Shown here: one piece after another, positions 18,593-29,308 of the stretch | How the letters are laid out: every line of letters starts with the position of its first letter | How positions within the stretch are numbered: the first letter of the stretch is position 1 | NCBI GenBank assembly: GCA_946476985.1 | Contig: CAMKWS010000003.1 | Location: 109,296 to 173,295 of the forward strand | Source of the DNA: an uncultured Acetobacteraceae bacterium | Lineage (GTDB): Bacteria; Pseudomonadota; Alphaproteobacteria; Acetobacterales; Acetobacteraceae | Reading direction: 5' to 3' | Length of the DNA: 64,000 bases | Program-made: the position numbers and the translations under genes | Notes under the pieces: generated by a model | What the model saw: only the letters and a program-made list of their open reading frames with translations | Told to the model about the DNA's origin: nothing | Database searches by the model: none

Positions 18593-20446
18593 TTAAGAGA
18601 CACCGCTTCCTTCTTCGAGAGACTGTAAAGCAACGAGACGGCGATACACCCCGTCTGCCCTTGCCATTAAATCATGGTGGTTCCCATCCTCAATGATACG
18701 CCCCTGCTCAAAGACCAAAATTCTATCTAAATCCCGCACAGTAGAGAGACGGTGCGCCACAACAATCACCGTCCGTTTTTCCATAAGCCGTGCCATTGCT
18801 TCCTGAACCAGCATCTCTGATTCTGAATCCAAGCTCGCTGTCGCTTCATCAAAAATAACAATTGGCGCATCTGTGAGAAACGCTCGTGCAATCGCAACAC
18901 GCTGCCTCTCCCCACCAGAAAGCTTCACTCCTCGCTCACCAACAAGCGTGTCATACCCCTCCGGCAGGCGATCAATAAACGCACTAGCATTAGCCATACG
19001 CGCAGCCTCCTCAATAGCCTTACGACTTGCATTTGGCTGCCCATAAGCGATGTTTTCTGCCAATGTTCGGTGGAACAGCATCGGCTCCTGCGGTACGAGA
19101 GCAATCTGGCTACGTAAACTTTGCTGGGTAACAGAAGCAATATCTTGCCCATCCACCAAAATCTTACCCTCATTCACATCATAAAGCCGCTGCAGAAGGC
19201 GTGTTAGCGTCGTTTTACCCGAGCCACTCGCCCCCACCAAAGCCACACGCGTGCCTGAAGCAATATCTAAGTTCAGATGTTGATAAATTGGCTTTTTCTG
19301 CGATGGATACTGAAAACACACATCACGCAACTCTACCCGCCCTTGCGTCACATTCAGTTCTGACGCGCAAGGCACATCCTTCACGGCGGGCTCGGTGGAG
19401 AATAAAACAACCAGCTCCTCCATCTCATTAACAGAGCGCTGAACCTGGCTTACTTGCTGGCCAAGGTCTCTCAAATAACCTTGAATGAGGAACATCATCG
19501 TCAACACATAGGCCACATCACCCGGCCCTGCCGTTCCACGCCACCAAAAGAACACCGCAAGACCAATCATCACCACACGCATCAATAACGTGTAAGAGGC
19601 TTGAAAATTGGCGCTATTCGTCCCTCGGTACCAGCTATAATAGGTCTTCTCAGCCCATGTACGGGCTACATCCTGCAAATAGCTTTCTTCACGTGCTTCC
19701 GCACCAAAGCTTTTCACAACCGCATTACAGGTCACCGCATCGCCTAACACGGCACCCATTTTAGAATCCCACTGGTTTGAAATACGCGCCGTAGGGGCCA
19801 CATAACGCAATGCCAACCAGATAGAGAGCGTAGCAAACACCCCCACCAGCACAGCCAACACAATCCCCATCACCGGCTCACGCACTAAAAGAACAAGCGT
19901 TGTCCCCACCAGCACGAGCACTTCGGGTATAATCAGCAGTAAAAGCGTGTCATCTAGCGTATCAATTGCCCATATCCCACGCGTGATACGCCGCACAGTA
20001 GAACCTGAAAAATTATTAGCATGCCAATCTGAAGAAAAACGCTGCACCCGAGCAAAAGCGGCATCCAGTACACGACGCATCACCTCAAGGCTAAGACGGC
20101 TAATCCCTAAATAGGAAGAACGCCGCCCCAACACACCAACCAACCCCAGTACCAGTAAACCACCCACCATCAAAAGCGCATCGCGCAATATGGAATGCGA
20201 CCCTACTTGGCCCCAAATATGGGAATCCTGCGTAGAAAGAGGAGTAGAAACATCTCCTACGAGACGGCCCGCCACAAGTGGAGTACAAATATCCGCTAAT
20301 GTTGCAAACCCTACCCCCGCTATGGTCCGTACCAAGAAACGAGGGTGTTGCACCCAACGCGCTATAACAAAACGCAGCGTTTCACCAAAAGAAACCTGTT
20401 TTTCTTGCTTTACTCGCTGTGCCTGTTCTTGCATCTGCGCTGCCAT
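18593..20446 (-). CDS. ABC exporter, fused membrane and ATPase domains (half-transporter)
   Basis: The 617-residue chain has six membrane segments (residues about 35-340) followed by an ATPase domain with Walker A GASGSGKTTL, signature LSGGERQRVAIARAF, Walker B IVIFDEATASLDSESE and H-loop VVAHRLSTVRDLD. It resembles MsbA/multidrug and lipid exporters that work as homodimers. The substrate is unknown. The ATG at 20446 has AGGGAGAG just upstream; an ATG nine bases inside is possible. It stands alone. Confidence 0.9.
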   Translation of the reverse strand: MAAQMQEQAQRVKQEKQVSFGETLRFVIARWVQHPRFLVRTIAGVGFATLADICTPLVAGRLVGDVSTPLSTQDSHIWGQVGSHSILRDALLMVGGLLVLGLVGVLGRRSSYLGISRLSLEVMRRVLDAAFARVQRFSSDWHANNFSGSTVRRITRGIWAIDTLDDTLLLLIIPEVLVLVGTTLVLLVREPVMGIVLAVLVGVFATLSIWLALRYVAPTARISNQWDSKMGAVLGDAVTCNAVVKSFGAEAREESYLQDVARTWAEKTYYSWYRGTNSANFQASYTLLMRVVMIGLAVFFWWRGTAGPGDVAYVLTMMFLIQGYLRDLGQQVSQVQRSVNEMEELVVLFSTEPAVKDVPCASELNVTQGRVELRDVCFQYPSQKKPIYQHLNLDIASGTRVALVGASGSGKTTLTRLLQRLYDVNEGKILVDGQDIASVTQQSLRSQIALVPQEPMLFHRTLAENIAYGQPNASRKAIEEAARMANASAFIDRLPEGYDTLVGERGVKLSGGERQRVAIARAFLTDAPIVIFDEATASLDSESEMLVQEAMARLMEKRTVIVVAHRLSTVRDLDRILVFEQGRIIEDGNHHDLMARADGVYRRLVALQSLEEGSGVS

Positions 20447-20657
20447 CTCTCCCTACACTCTTCCTACGGCATATGCCTTGTAGGAATTTCCTTAAATCTC
20501 TCTCAATAATCTCTCAATCATGCCAGAAACCCACCTGCCCTGCCACTATTTAACGCAGCACTCCCCCTGTCCTCCCCCTCATCGTAACTTGATGCAAACT
20601 CCAACACGCACTAGGAACAGATAATCCCAAACTCATATATGATAACCTTGATCCTCC

Positions 20658-21365
20658 ATGGCCTCTTCACCTACCCGTACCAAAACCACCAAAACACAAC
20701 CCCGCATGAGTCTTGCGTCATTAAAAGCGTTTCTCTCAACATTAGATGAAGCTCATCCCGATGCCCAAAGCGAACTCATCTACCGCAATTCTTTTGAGCT
20801 TTTAGTCAGTGTCGTACTCTCTGCCCAAGCCACGGACGTTTCCGTCAATAAAGCCACCCGTGCTTTATATGAAACCGCCCCAGACCCTAAAAGCATGGCA
20901 GAATTAGGGGAAGACGGCATCGCCCAATATATCCGCACCATAGGCTTATGGCGCTCAAAAGCGCATAATGTTGCTCTCCTGTGCCAACAACTCCTTACAA
21001 AACATAACGGCCACGTCCCCGATACGCGTGAAGCATTAGAGGCCCTTCCTGGGGTCGGGCGCAAAACAGCCAATGTCGTCTTAAATATCGCTTTTGACCA
21101 ACCAACCATGGCCGTAGATACACATATCTTCCGCCTCAGTAACCGTACCGGCCTTGCCCCAGGAAAAACCGTCCGTGCTGTAGAAGATGCCCTTGTGAAA
21201 CGCATCCCCAAAGATATGCTCCGCCCAGCACATCACTGGCTTATTCTACATGGGCGCTATACCTGCAAAGCCCGCACGCCAGAATGTTGGCGCTGCCCCG
21301 TAATACAATGGTGCCTATATAAAGAGAAAGTGAAGATACCTCCCAACCGGCGCGCCAAAACTTAA
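20658..21365 (+). CDS. nth: endonuclease III
   Basis: This 235-residue DNA glycosylase/AP lyase removes oxidised pyrimidines. The helix-hairpin-helix LPGVGRKTANVV contains the catalytic lysine, and the catalytic aspartate is in VDTHIFRLSNR. The C-terminal 4Fe-4S cluster has the C-X6-C-X2-C-X5-C spacing (CKARTPECWRCPVIQWC). The first 17 residues are Thr/Lys-rich and the true start may be the ATG at 20706. No operon partner is evident. Confidence 0.95.
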   Translation: MASSPTRTKTTKTQPRMSLASLKAFLSTLDEAHPDAQSELIYRNSFELLVSVVLSAQATDVSVNKATRALYETAPDPKSMAELGEDGIAQYIRTIGLWRSKAHNVALLCQQLLTKHNGHVPDTREALEALPGVGRKTANVVLNIAFDQPTMAVDTHIFRLSNRTGLAPGKTVRAVEDALVKRIPKDMLRPAHHWLILHGRYTCKARTPECWRCPVIQWCLYKEKVKIPPNRRAKT

Positions 21366-21393
21366 CAATTTACAAAATACTTACATACATAAA

Positions 21394-21420
21394 GGGCGGA
21401 TACATAAAACGTATTCGCCC
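21394..21420. other. stem-loop downstream of nth
   Basis: GGGCGGATAC (21394-21403) and GTATTCGCCC (21411-21420) form a 10-bp stem with one G-T pair and a 7-nt loop in an AT-rich gap. It lacks a T-tract on the + strand, so it may be a transcript-stabilising or Rho-assisted end rather than a classic terminator. Confidence 0.45.
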
Positions 21421-21550
21421 ATAAAAAAACAAAACATAGTAATTAATATTCTATTAATAAATAATATCGCAGACAATCCTGTTTATTATTGTCGTAACTC
21501 TTCAAAAAATATAAGCATATTCAGAAACAACCCCTATAAGAGCCAATACC

Positions 21551-22495
21551 ATGACCGCCACATCTTTAGAAAACACAGCTATTGTTTTCGGTGCGGAGAA
21601 AAAGACTCTATGGCCAACCCTTTGCTGCATCCAATCTATTATAGAACATCATAAGCACACAGCATTGGAGCTCTACATCCTCCACACAGATATCCCGTTC
21701 CTTTTACAAGAAATCACCCGTGCCCTCTTTCAACTAGAAAGACTTGAGCTTTCTTTTGTGGATGTACACCAAAAAGCCAAAGCACTCCGCATACACACAC
21801 ATCCCCGCTGGAACACAAAATGTTTTATGAAATGCTATTTGCCAGTCTTATTTAGAGAAATTCAAAATGTAATTTGGCTTGATAGCAGCCTCCTTGTCAC
21901 AGGCGACTTAACTCAACTACTCAACATCGTCCCAAAGGATGCCTGTTTAAGCGCCGTCGCAGACCCTGTTGCTCAAATTCTACGCCAAAACAAAGTACCT
22001 ATTTCTCATTTTCTAGGAAGTAACACCCCCAAAGACCTCCCCAATGTCACCCTAGCGGAGTACACTCAATACCATCTCGGCCTCACCAATGCAGAGCGTT
22101 ACTTCAATACAGGCTTACTTTTCCTTCGCCCCAAGCTTATTAAAGCAAGCTCTATTAACCAATGTTTTACACGCGCAAAACGCCCCTATCTTTTCCCCAG
22201 TGATGACATCCTCAACCAAATATTTCATGAGAAAGTCCATCTCCTCCCCGAGCGCTGGAACTTCCTCACAGGGCAATTAACAGAAAATCTCTGCCTCCAT
22301 CTCCCAGAACATTGGAAAACACACAGAGAGGCAGAGCGTTACCACAAAATGATCCTCCACTATCCCGAAGCCAATAAACCATGGCACGACCTCACTCTTC
22401 CCGGGGCATCTCGCTATCAATCCCTCTCCCACAAGCTTGAAAAACGCATGAGCCACTTCTTGCCTGCACTCTTAAGAGATATGTGCAGCCACTGA
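21551..22495 (+). CDS. glycosyltransferase family 8 protein (LgtC-like), altered DXD motif
   Basis: The 314-residue product has the GT8 layout: an N-terminal nucleotide-sugar fold (TAIVFGAEKKTLWPTLCCIQSI), the region NVIWLDSSLLVTGDLTQLL where the metal-binding DXD motif belongs, YFNTGLLFLRP, and a C-terminal LHYPEANKPW matching the HYxGxxKPW signature. The DXD position reads DSS, so the second acidic metal ligand is missing. It may make lipopolysaccharide or surface glycan linkages; acceptor and donor are unknown. The gene lies alone after an AT-rich gap and converges on comEC. Confidence 0.85.
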   Translation: MTATSLENTAIVFGAEKKTLWPTLCCIQSIIEHHKHTALELYILHTDIPFLLQEITRALFQLERLELSFVDVHQKAKALRIHTHPRWNTKCFMKCYLPVLFREIQNVIWLDSSLLVTGDLTQLLNIVPKDACLSAVADPVAQILRQNKVPISHFLGSNTPKDLPNVTLAEYTQYHLGLTNAERYFNTGLLFLRPKLIKASSINQCFTRAKRPYLFPSDDILNQIFHEKVHLLPERWNFLTGQLTENLCLHLPEHWKTHREAERYHKMILHYPEANKPWHDLTLPGASRYQSLSHKLEKRMSHFLPALLRDMCSH

Positions 22496-22503
22496 GCATG
22501 CGC

Positions 22504-24783
22504 TTACTCCTCATGCGCATAAGGTAGAGGAGGCAACACCACAGCAGCTCTCCCACCACTCCATAGCCGCTCTCCTCGTACACTCCGCTCAGAAACTATT
22601 CTGACACCATCGCGCCCCTCATCATATACTGCTAAACTACCATCTCGTCTTACATCCCCTGGCCCTAAACGCCGTACTCCCGGGCATAATGGACGCTGAT
22701 TCTGCACATGCACCTCCAACGCCGCATGCGCGCATCGCATCATATCCCCTTGCCCATCCCCCCATAAAATGAACTGCCCATTCTTCAGTGGCAAAGAACA
22801 CACCGCATCATGGCATTCAGGCACTCCATCCCCTGCCACAGGCCTTCCCAAAGCGCGCCATAATTCCTGTTGGGTATATGCGTCTCTAACTTTCTCCCCA
22901 ACAAGCTGCATTCCCTCTTTTGTGCGCACCGCTAATATATGGCCATCCCCGGCAATAACCATCACAGGGCGCGCCACCAACCATACGGATGCTACAGCGC
23001 ATATAATGAGTCCTGCACCTATCAAGCGAGCATATCCACGCCAGAGACATAGCGCAGCCAAACCCAACATGACGCCCAATAGCGCCCCACGCGGGAAAGA
23101 CGGTACCGCCCATGAGGCAAACGGTGCATGAGCCACCCCATGTGCCATAGCGCTAATGATCTCTAATCCCCATCCCATCACCCTTAATGGAACAGCAGAA
23201 CACCCAAATGGCATAAGCAACACAGCCACCACGCCACTCGGCAAGCACCACATCCCCATCACAGGAACAGCCACTAAATTAGCAAACACAAACCACGGCT
23301 GAAGCGCCCCAAAATGCGCCATACTTACGGGCAAGGCCGCAAACCCCGCCAAAAGAGATGTCACTGCGAGAGAGACACCCCCTACACCTGCCCGGCGCCA
23401 CAGCTGCCCACGCTTATAACGCGCCCCTTCCTCTCCATACCCCGCCAAACAAGCCAAAGGCTTGCGCAGCAATTCATACCCCGCAATAAGCGCCATGACC
23501 GCCGCACAGGACATCTGGAACGATACATCCAACACCATCACAGGCGATACACACTCTACCGCTAAAGCCACCACAGCTAACGCCCGCATAGAAACAACCG
23601 GCCGCCGCAACCACAACGCCAGAACCGCAATCCCTGCCATCCCCAACGCACGTATCCCCGGTAAATGCCCTCCCGTCAGCAGCACATAACCCAGCCCCAC
23701 ACACCATGAAAAAGCCAATGCAATTTCTCGGCATGGCCATGAGGCTGATACATATTGGGATAATCTCATCGCCCGAGACGCCACCCAAAACGCAAACCCC
23801 ATCACAAATCCAAGGTGCAGCCCTGCAACTGCCAATAAATGCGCTAAACCAGATGCCGCGTATTCCTGCCTCGTCGCACTCGTAATTGTGCCCGTCTCCC
23901 CGCATAAAACTGCCGCAGCAACAGCCCCCTTCTGCCCAGGCAAGTCATGCTCTATGCGGTATGCAACACGCTCCCGTACCCCCTCCAGCCCTGTAGTCAT
24001 TCTCAACCATAGAGACACCTTACCGACACCTATCTCAGGCCAAGATAGCGCCATCCCTGCCCCTGCTTTATCTAAGAACCAAGCCGCTCTCTGCCCATCA
24101 TAACCACCCGGCACCACAGGCTGTGCAGGCGCACGCAACAACGCACGCAGGCGCACATATTGCCCACTATGAGGCACCTCATAACCCTGCGCATCTTTTG
24201 CTTTTAGCGTCACAAATACCCGCCGCTTTAACGGAGGCATGCCCTCCCACCACGGCGAATCAAACACAGCTCCAGCAAGACCAATCCGCCACCGTTGTTC
24301 CCGGGTTTCCTCCGTATCCTCCGGCTCATCCCCGGACATATTGTGCGCACCATCTTCATGCCCCGTATAAACTACCCTTATCCGCGGCATGACCTCTTCT
24401 ACCGAAACAACACGCCCCTCTAACCACACAGATTCCATTGGTATAAGCGACATTGGCGGTTGGCGTTCAGCCTGCCATAAGGCCAACAAAAAACCCGCAC
24501 CGATAGATATCAGGGCCGCACCGACAAGCCGCCCCCAAAACCGTACACTCTCTGCCCGCAAGGTCGTCGCTATAATTCTGCTACTTCCAAAGAAGAACCC
24601 GCATCCCGCCAAGATCGCAAAAGCAACAACAGCACAGAACCACCACGCAGGCTCCGCCTTCAGCGCAAAATAACCAACACTCCCCAAAGCAACCCCAACA
24701 GGGAGCCAGCATACCAAACGCCTCCCTTGGTCAAAAAAGGCACGGGTTATGCATGCCCCGCTATTTAGCACCAGCTTATACAC
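22504..24783 (-). CDS. ComEC/Rec2 family DNA-uptake channel protein
   Basis: The 759-residue protein has an N-terminal DUF4131-type region with membrane segments, then the competence domain (GLAHLLAVAGLHLGFVMGF, GYVLLTGGHLPGIRALGMAG). A C-terminal domain of about 150 residues does not show the HXHXDH metallo-beta-lactamase motif of Bacillus ComEC. Such shortened versions are usual in Alphaproteobacteria. The protein should pass single-stranded DNA across the inner membrane during transformation. The start is a GTG at 24783 without a good ribosome binding site, so it is uncertain. DprA is encoded 5 kb away, also consistent with competence. Confidence 0.88.
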   Translation of the reverse strand: MYKLVLNSGACITRAFFDQGRRLVCWLPVGVALGSVGYFALKAEPAWWFCAVVAFAILAGCGFFFGSSRIIATTLRAESVRFWGRLVGAALISIGAGFLLALWQAERQPPMSLIPMESVWLEGRVVSVEEVMPRIRVVYTGHEDGAHNMSGDEPEDTEETREQRWRIGLAGAVFDSPWWEGMPPLKRRVFVTLKAKDAQGYEVPHSGQYVRLRALLRAPAQPVVPGGYDGQRAAWFLDKAGAGMALSWPEIGVGKVSLWLRMTTGLEGVRERVAYRIEHDLPGQKGAVAAAVLCGETGTITSATRQEYAASGLAHLLAVAGLHLGFVMGFAFWVASRAMRLSQYVSASWPCREIALAFSWCVGLGYVLLTGGHLPGIRALGMAGIAVLALWLRRPVVSMRALAVVALAVECVSPVMVLDVSFQMSCAAVMALIAGYELLRKPLACLAGYGEEGARYKRGQLWRRAGVGGVSLAVTSLLAGFAALPVSMAHFGALQPWFVFANLVAVPVMGMWCLPSGVVAVLLMPFGCSAVPLRVMGWGLEIISAMAHGVAHAPFASWAVPSFPRGALLGVMLGLAALCLWRGYARLIGAGLIICAVASVWLVARPVMVIAGDGHILAVRTKEGMQLVGEKVRDAYTQQELWRALGRPVAGDGVPECHDAVCSLPLKNGQFILWGDGQGDMMRCAHAALEVHVQNQRPLCPGVRRLGPGDVRRDGSLAVYDEGRDGVRIVSERSVRGERLWSGGRAAVVLPPLPYAHEE

Positions 24784-25016
24784 GTCAACACACGTCTTCC
24801 TGCCCCAAACCCAATGTCATACTCCTTTGCCAATAAGGTTTATCATGCACTCCATCACCTCACAGTCCCCCATAAGGTCGCCTTTTCTTCACATTTCACA
24901 AACCCTCTAAAAAGACCCTCCCTTTTCTTCAAATATTTGCCATAAATTATATCTTATCCAAACGAGCTTCGAAGATGGATAGCCCGACCCGCTCCACCAT
25001 GTTATAAGACGTGCTC

Positions 25017-26420
25017 ATGAAGATCCGTACCCGTTTTGCCCCATCGCCCACTGGGCTGCTCCATATCGGTAACGCCCGTGCAGCCTTATTCAATTATCTC
25101 TTCGCACGCCATAATGGCGGAGAGTTTGTCCTTCGTATTGAAGATACAGACCGCGAACGCTCAACCCAGCAGGCCGTTGATGTCATTTTCGATGGCCTAA
25201 AATGGATGGGGCTCGATTGGGACGGTGAACCCGTCTTCCAATCCACACGGCAAGACAGACACGCCGAAGTTGTTGCTCAGCTTCTTGAGAAGGGCATGGC
25301 ATATCGCTGCTATTGCACCGCAGAAGAACTCACCGCCATGCGTGAAAAAGCGCGCGCAGAAAAACGCCCCCCTCGCTATGACGGCACATGGCGCGACCGC
25401 GACCCATCTGAAGCACCAGAGGGCGCTCCCTACACCGTTCGCCTAAAAGCCCCTCAAGAGGGTGAAACCATCATTAAAGACCTCGTCCAAGGCGATGTTC
25501 GCGTTGCCAATGCGGAAATGGACGACCTCATTCTCCTCCGCTCAGACGGGACACCAACTTACCTTCTCGCCGTCGTAGTAGATGATCATGATATGGAAAT
25601 TACCCATGTCATGCGAGGTGATGACCACCTTACCAACACCTTCCGCCAAGCAATGATCTATCGTGCTATGGGCTGGGATCTGCCACAATTTGCTCATCTA
25701 CCACTAATCCACGGCCCAGATGGTGCAAAACTCTCCAAACGTCACGGTGCTCAATCTGTCGTAGACTTCCGCGAAGAAGGCATCCTCCCAGAAGCTCTCT
25801 GCAACTACCTACTCCGCCTCGGTTGGGGGCATGGTGATGCTGAGATTCTATCACGAGAAGAACAAATCAACCTTTTCGATATTGATGGCATCGGCAAATC
25901 CCCTTCCCGAATGGATTATGTCAAACTCTCCCATCTCAACGGCATCTGGATGCGTCGTTCAGATGATGAACGCCTCACCGCCCTTGTGATGGAGCGTCTC
26001 TCCCGCCGGGATGACCTCAATCATGATGAAACCGTTCGCCAACGGGTTCTCGCTCTCATGCCAGGCCTCAAAGAGCGTGCAAAAACAGTCATTGAACTAG
26101 CCGAAAATGCTTCATTCGCAGGGCTGCGCCTGCCATTGAGCTTCACCCCTAAAGCTGAGAAGCATCTTGGGGAAGATGGCCGTAAAGTCCTTGCCGGCAT
26201 GGCAGAACAGCTCGCACAGCTAGAGCCCTTCTCCACAGAAGGCATTGATAGCACCCTTCGTGCCTACGCTGCTGAGCATGAGCTCAAACTCGGCGCTGTT
26301 GCCCAACCATTACGTGCCGCCATGACAGGCACCACCACCTCTCCGGGAATCGACCTCACACTTGCCGCTCTCGGCAAAGATGAAGTCCTCGCCCGTTTAC
26401 GGAGTGTTCTATCTTCATGA
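25017..26420 (+). CDS. gltX: glutamyl-tRNA synthetase
   Basis: This 467-residue class I synthetase charges tRNA-Glu. The HIGH-type motif is HIGN at residues 16-19 ([16 protein letters not shown]) and the KMSKS-type motif is KLSKR at 238-242. The ATG at 25017 is preferred over an in-frame GTG at 25011. The 230-bp gap upstream, shared with divergent comEC, is AT-rich and probably holds both promoters. The stop overlaps pyrB as ATGA. A second GltX copy elsewhere is possible, as is common in this class. Confidence 0.95.
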   Translation: MKIRTRFAPSPTGLLHIGNARAALFNYLFARHNGGEFVLRIEDTDRERSTQQAVDVIFDGLKWMGLDWDGEPVFQSTRQDRHAEVVAQLLEKGMAYRCYCTAEELTAMREKARAEKRPPRYDGTWRDRDPSEAPEGAPYTVRLKAPQEGETIIKDLVQGDVRVANAEMDDLILLRSDGTPTYLLAVVVDDHDMEITHVMRGDDHLTNTFRQAMIYRAMGWDLPQFAHLPLIHGPDGAKLSKRHGAQSVVDFREEGILPEALCNYLLRLGWGHGDAEILSREEQINLFDIDGIGKSPSRMDYVKLSHLNGIWMRRSDDERLTALVMERLSRRDDLNHDETVRQRVLALMPGLKERAKTVIELAENASFAGLRLPLSFTPKAEKHLGEDGRKVLAGMAEQLAQLEPFSTEGIDSTLRAYAAEHELKLGAVAQPLRAAMTGTTTSPGIDLTLAALGKDEVLARLRSVLSS

Positions 26421-27355
26421 GTGCCTCACGACATACAGCCCACCTCTTAGGAATTGAAGGCATGACAGAAAGGGAGATCACTCCCTTTCTCGACCTCGCC
26501 GAAAGCTATGCCCTACTGAGCCGCTCTCGCAACGCCCCTCGTGATGTCTTGCAAGGTCGCACAGTCATAAATCTTTTCTTTGAGGATAGTACACGCACCC
26601 GCACCAGCTTTGAGCTGGCCGCCAAGCGGCTTGGGGCTGATGTCGTAAACATGACTGTCGCAACCAGCTCGGTCAATAAAGGCGAAACTCTGCTTGATAC
26701 CGCCTCAACCCTCAATGCCATGCATTGCGACCTCCTCGTCGTCCGCCACGCCCAAAGCGGCGCTCCGGCTCTCCTCTCTCAAAAGGTAGAGGCCAGTGTC
26801 GTCAATGCCGGGGACGGTATGCATGAGCATCCTACCCAAGCCCTCCTTGATGCCTTAACGATTCGTCGTCATTTTGGCCGCCTCTCTGGGCTAAAAATCG
26901 CAATTTGTGGGGATATAGCTCATAGCCGTGTCGCACGGTCTGATATTCATCTCCTCCGTGCCATGGGCAACGATATCCATCTCGCCGGCCCACCTACACT
27001 TCTTCCCTCGGCCTTCGGCACGATGGGGGGCGTCACACTTCATCATAATATTGATAACGCTCTTAAAGATGCTGACGTGGCAATGTGCCTTCGTGTTCAG
27101 CGTGAGCGTATGGGCAGTGGACTTGTCCCTAGTGCGCGTGAATATTTCTCCCTCTTCGGGCTAGATCGCAAACGCCTCGCGCTCGCCAAACCAGGGGCTC
27201 TTGTTATGCATCCGGGCCCCATGAATCGCGGTGTCGAAATTGCCTCTGATGTTGCCGATTCACCTCAAAGTGTCATTTCCGAACAAGTCGAAATGGGTGT
27301 CGCCGTTCGCATGGCCGTGCTCGATCGTCTATCCCGCATGAAGAGACCATCATGA
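26417..27355 (+). CDS. pyrB: aspartate carbamoyltransferase catalytic subunit
   Basis: The 312-residue enzyme condenses carbamoyl phosphate and aspartate in pyrimidine synthesis. The carbamoyl-phosphate loop is [35 protein letters not shown] follows, and [13 protein letters not shown] marks the C-terminal part. It overlaps gltX and the dihydroorotase-like gene by 4 bp each. In Pseudomonas the class A enzyme forms a complex with an inactive dihydroorotase homologue, which matches the next gene here. Confidence 0.96.
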   Translation: MSASRHTAHLLGIEGMTEREITPFLDLAESYALLSRSRNAPRDVLQGRTVINLFFEDSTRTRTSFELAAKRLGADVVNMTVATSSVNKGETLLDTASTLNAMHCDLLVVRHAQSGAPALLSQKVEASVVNAGDGMHEHPTQALLDALTIRRHFGRLSGLKIAICGDIAHSRVARSDIHLLRAMGNDIHLAGPPTLLPSAFGTMGGVTLHHNIDNALKDADVAMCLRVQRERMGSGLVPSAREYFSLFGLDRKRLALAKPGALVMHPGPMNRGVEIASDVADSPQSVISEQVEMGVAVRMAVLDRLSRMKRPS

Positions 27356-28647
27356 CCAACATTATTTTCGATAATGTCCGCCTAATCGACCCCGCCTCTG
27401 GACGGGATTCTAAAGGTCGTCTCAGCGTAGTAGATGGTCGCATTGCTGCCATTGACCCCACCGATACCCCAAAAAATGCCCGTGTGATTGATGGGCAAGG
27501 TGCGGTCCTCTGCCCCGGGCTTGTAGATATGCGTGTCAGCCTTGGTGAACCCGGAGCTGAATATCGTGAAAGCATCGAATCCGGTGCACAAGCTGCCGTT
27601 GCTGGCGGCATCACAACCATCGCCATCCAACCGGATACCGACCCCGCAATAGATAACCCCGCCCTTGTACACTATATCCGCAGCCGCGGGGAAGAAAGTG
27701 GCCTTGTCTCCATGCACCCCTACGGGGCTCTTACCAAAAATTGTGCTGGGAAAGACATGGCCGAGATCGGCCTACTTAAACAAGCCGGAGCCGTTGGCTT
27801 TACAGATGGCGCTCGTGCCTTCGCCGATGCCAAACAAATGCGTAACCTTCTCGCTTATTCAGGCTTTTTAGATACGCTCGTTATTCTCCACCCGGAAGAA
27901 CCTTCCCTTGCACGCGGCGGCTGCGCCACAGCCAGCCCTCAGGCTGTGCAAATGGGCCTCCCTCAAATCCCCGCCTGCGCTGAAGCAATGATGGTGGCGC
28001 GCGACCTCCGCCTTGCTGAAATGACAGGCGCACGCATTCATTTCAGCAATATCTCCACCGGTGAAGCCTTGCGTCTTATTGCGGATGCTAAATCGCGTAA
28101 TATCCGTGTTACCTGCGATACCGCACCGCCTTACTTCTCCATGACAGAAGCTGATATTGGCGACTTCCGCACTTATGCAAAGCTCTCCCCTCCACTTCGG
28201 CAGGAAGCTGACCGCCAAGCCGTACTTACTGGCCTGGCAGATGGCACTATTGATGCCATCGCCTCCGATCACAACCCTGCCGATGCAGATGATAAACGCC
28301 TCCCCTTCGCCCAAGCCCGTGCAGGTGGAACAGGACTTGCCACACTCCTTGGCGTCACACTGCAGGCCGGTCTCCCTCTCCTAGAGGCACTTCGCTTACT
28401 TACCATCGCACCAGCACGTCTCTTAGGACTTGAGGCTGGTACACTCAATATTGGGGCCCCAGCTGACCTCTGCTTATTTAACCCTGATGAAACTTGGACT
28501 GTTGCCGCAGGTCAGATGCCCGGCCGTGCGCAAAATACTCCCTTTGATGGCCGCACCCTAAAAGGCCGTGTATTACGCACCTTCCATCATGGGAAAGAAG
28601 TCTTTACAGCCCACGGGCTCCCTAACAACCCGCAGCCTGCACAATAG
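27352..28647 (+). CDS. dihydroorotase-like protein lacking metal ligands (PyrC'/PyrX type)
   Basis: The 431-residue chain has the full amidohydrolase layout of type I dihydroorotases but key ligands are gone. The usual DxHxHxREPG motif reads [10 protein letters not shown] (both histidines replaced), and [10 protein letters not shown] replaces the usual H-x-x-H-V-S-T segment. The DH of [16 protein letters not shown] is kept. In Pseudomonas such inactive homologues act as assembly partners of aspartate carbamoyltransferase, so I infer a structural role with PyrB and expect a true PyrC elsewhere. It is translationally coupled to pyrB (ATGA overlap). Confidence 0.88.
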   Translation: MTNIIFDNVRLIDPASGRDSKGRLSVVDGRIAAIDPTDTPKNARVIDGQGAVLCPGLVDMRVSLGEPGAEYRESIESGAQAAVAGGITTIAIQPDTDPAIDNPALVHYIRSRGEESGLVSMHPYGALTKNCAGKDMAEIGLLKQAGAVGFTDGARAFADAKQMRNLLAYSGFLDTLVILHPEEPSLARGGCATASPQAVQMGLPQIPACAEAMMVARDLRLAEMTGARIHFSNISTGEALRLIADAKSRNIRVTCDTAPPYFSMTEADIGDFRTYAKLSPPLRQEADRQAVLTGLADGTIDAIASDHNPADADDKRLPFAQARAGGTGLATLLGVTLQAGLPLLEALRLLTIAPARLLGLEAGTLNIGAPADLCLFNPDETWTVAAGQMPGRAQNTPFDGRTLKGRVLRTFHHGKEVFTAHGLPNNPQPAQ

Positions 28648-28672
28648 ACCAACATAGTAAAGAACACAGATT

Positions 28673-29308
28673 ATGACCCTCTCGCTACATTGGTCTTTAT
28701 TGCCCCCTAGCCTGCCTGTCATTGCACTGGCTGCCTATGGGCTGGGAAGCATCCCTTTCGGCCTGCTCCTAACAGCCTTGAGCGGCCAAGGTGACATCCG
28801 CAAGATCGGCTCCGGCAATATTGGTGCAACAAATGTCTTGCGCACAGGCCGCAAAGGCATCGCTGCGGCAACCTTATTACTCGATGCCGCAAAAGGGCTT
28901 CTCGCTGTTCTCTTAGCACAAGCCTTGTGTCCAACTAATACAGCACTCTCTATGGCTGTGGCTGCTTGCGCGGCCGTACTCGGGCATTGTTTCCCTATTT
29001 GGTTAAGTTTTCGTGGCGGGAAAGGCGTCGCCACCGGTATTGGCGTCTTCTGGGGGCTATGCTGGCCTGTAGGGCTTCTCAGCACCCTCCTCTGGCTAGC
29101 TGGGGTACGATTGAGCCGTATCTCCTCCATTGGGGCATTGTTAGCGTTCCTATCGGCCCCATTTCTTATGGTCGCCTTCTCTTTAACACCTATCCTCTCC
29201 CCCAGCCCTATCGCCGCTGCCTGCGTTACCGCTCTCGTCTTGCTCCGCCATAACGGCAATATCGCTCGCCTACTTCGTGGAACAGAACCCCGCGTTGGTC
29301 AAAAATGA
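28673..29308 (+). CDS. plsY: glycerol-3-phosphate acyltransferase PlsY
   Basis: The 211-residue membrane enzyme transfers the acyl group of acyl-phosphate to glycerol-3-phosphate, the first step of phospholipid synthesis. Family motifs are GSIPFG, IGSGNIGATNVLRTG, and FRGGKGVATGIGVF. Five or more hydrophobic helices fit the usual topology. It lies 25 bp after the dihydroorotase-like gene and overlaps dprA by 4 bp. Confidence 0.94.
   Translation: MTLSLHWSLLPPSLPVIALAAYGLGSIPFGLLLTALSGQGDIRKIGSGNIGATNVLRTGRKGIAAATLLLDAAKGLLAVLLAQALCPTNTALSMAVAACAAVLGHCFPIWLSFRGGKGVATGIGVFWGLCWPVGLLSTLLWLAGVRLSRISSIGALLAFLSAPFLMVAFSLTPILSPSPIAAACVTALVLLRHNGNIARLLRGTEPRVGQK

Noticed and set aside
23474..23905. 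143-codon minus-strand frame within comEC
   Set aside because: It is the other minus-strand frame of comEC; its Cys/Gly/Asp-rich product has no family pattern, whereas the comEC frame has clear membrane segments.
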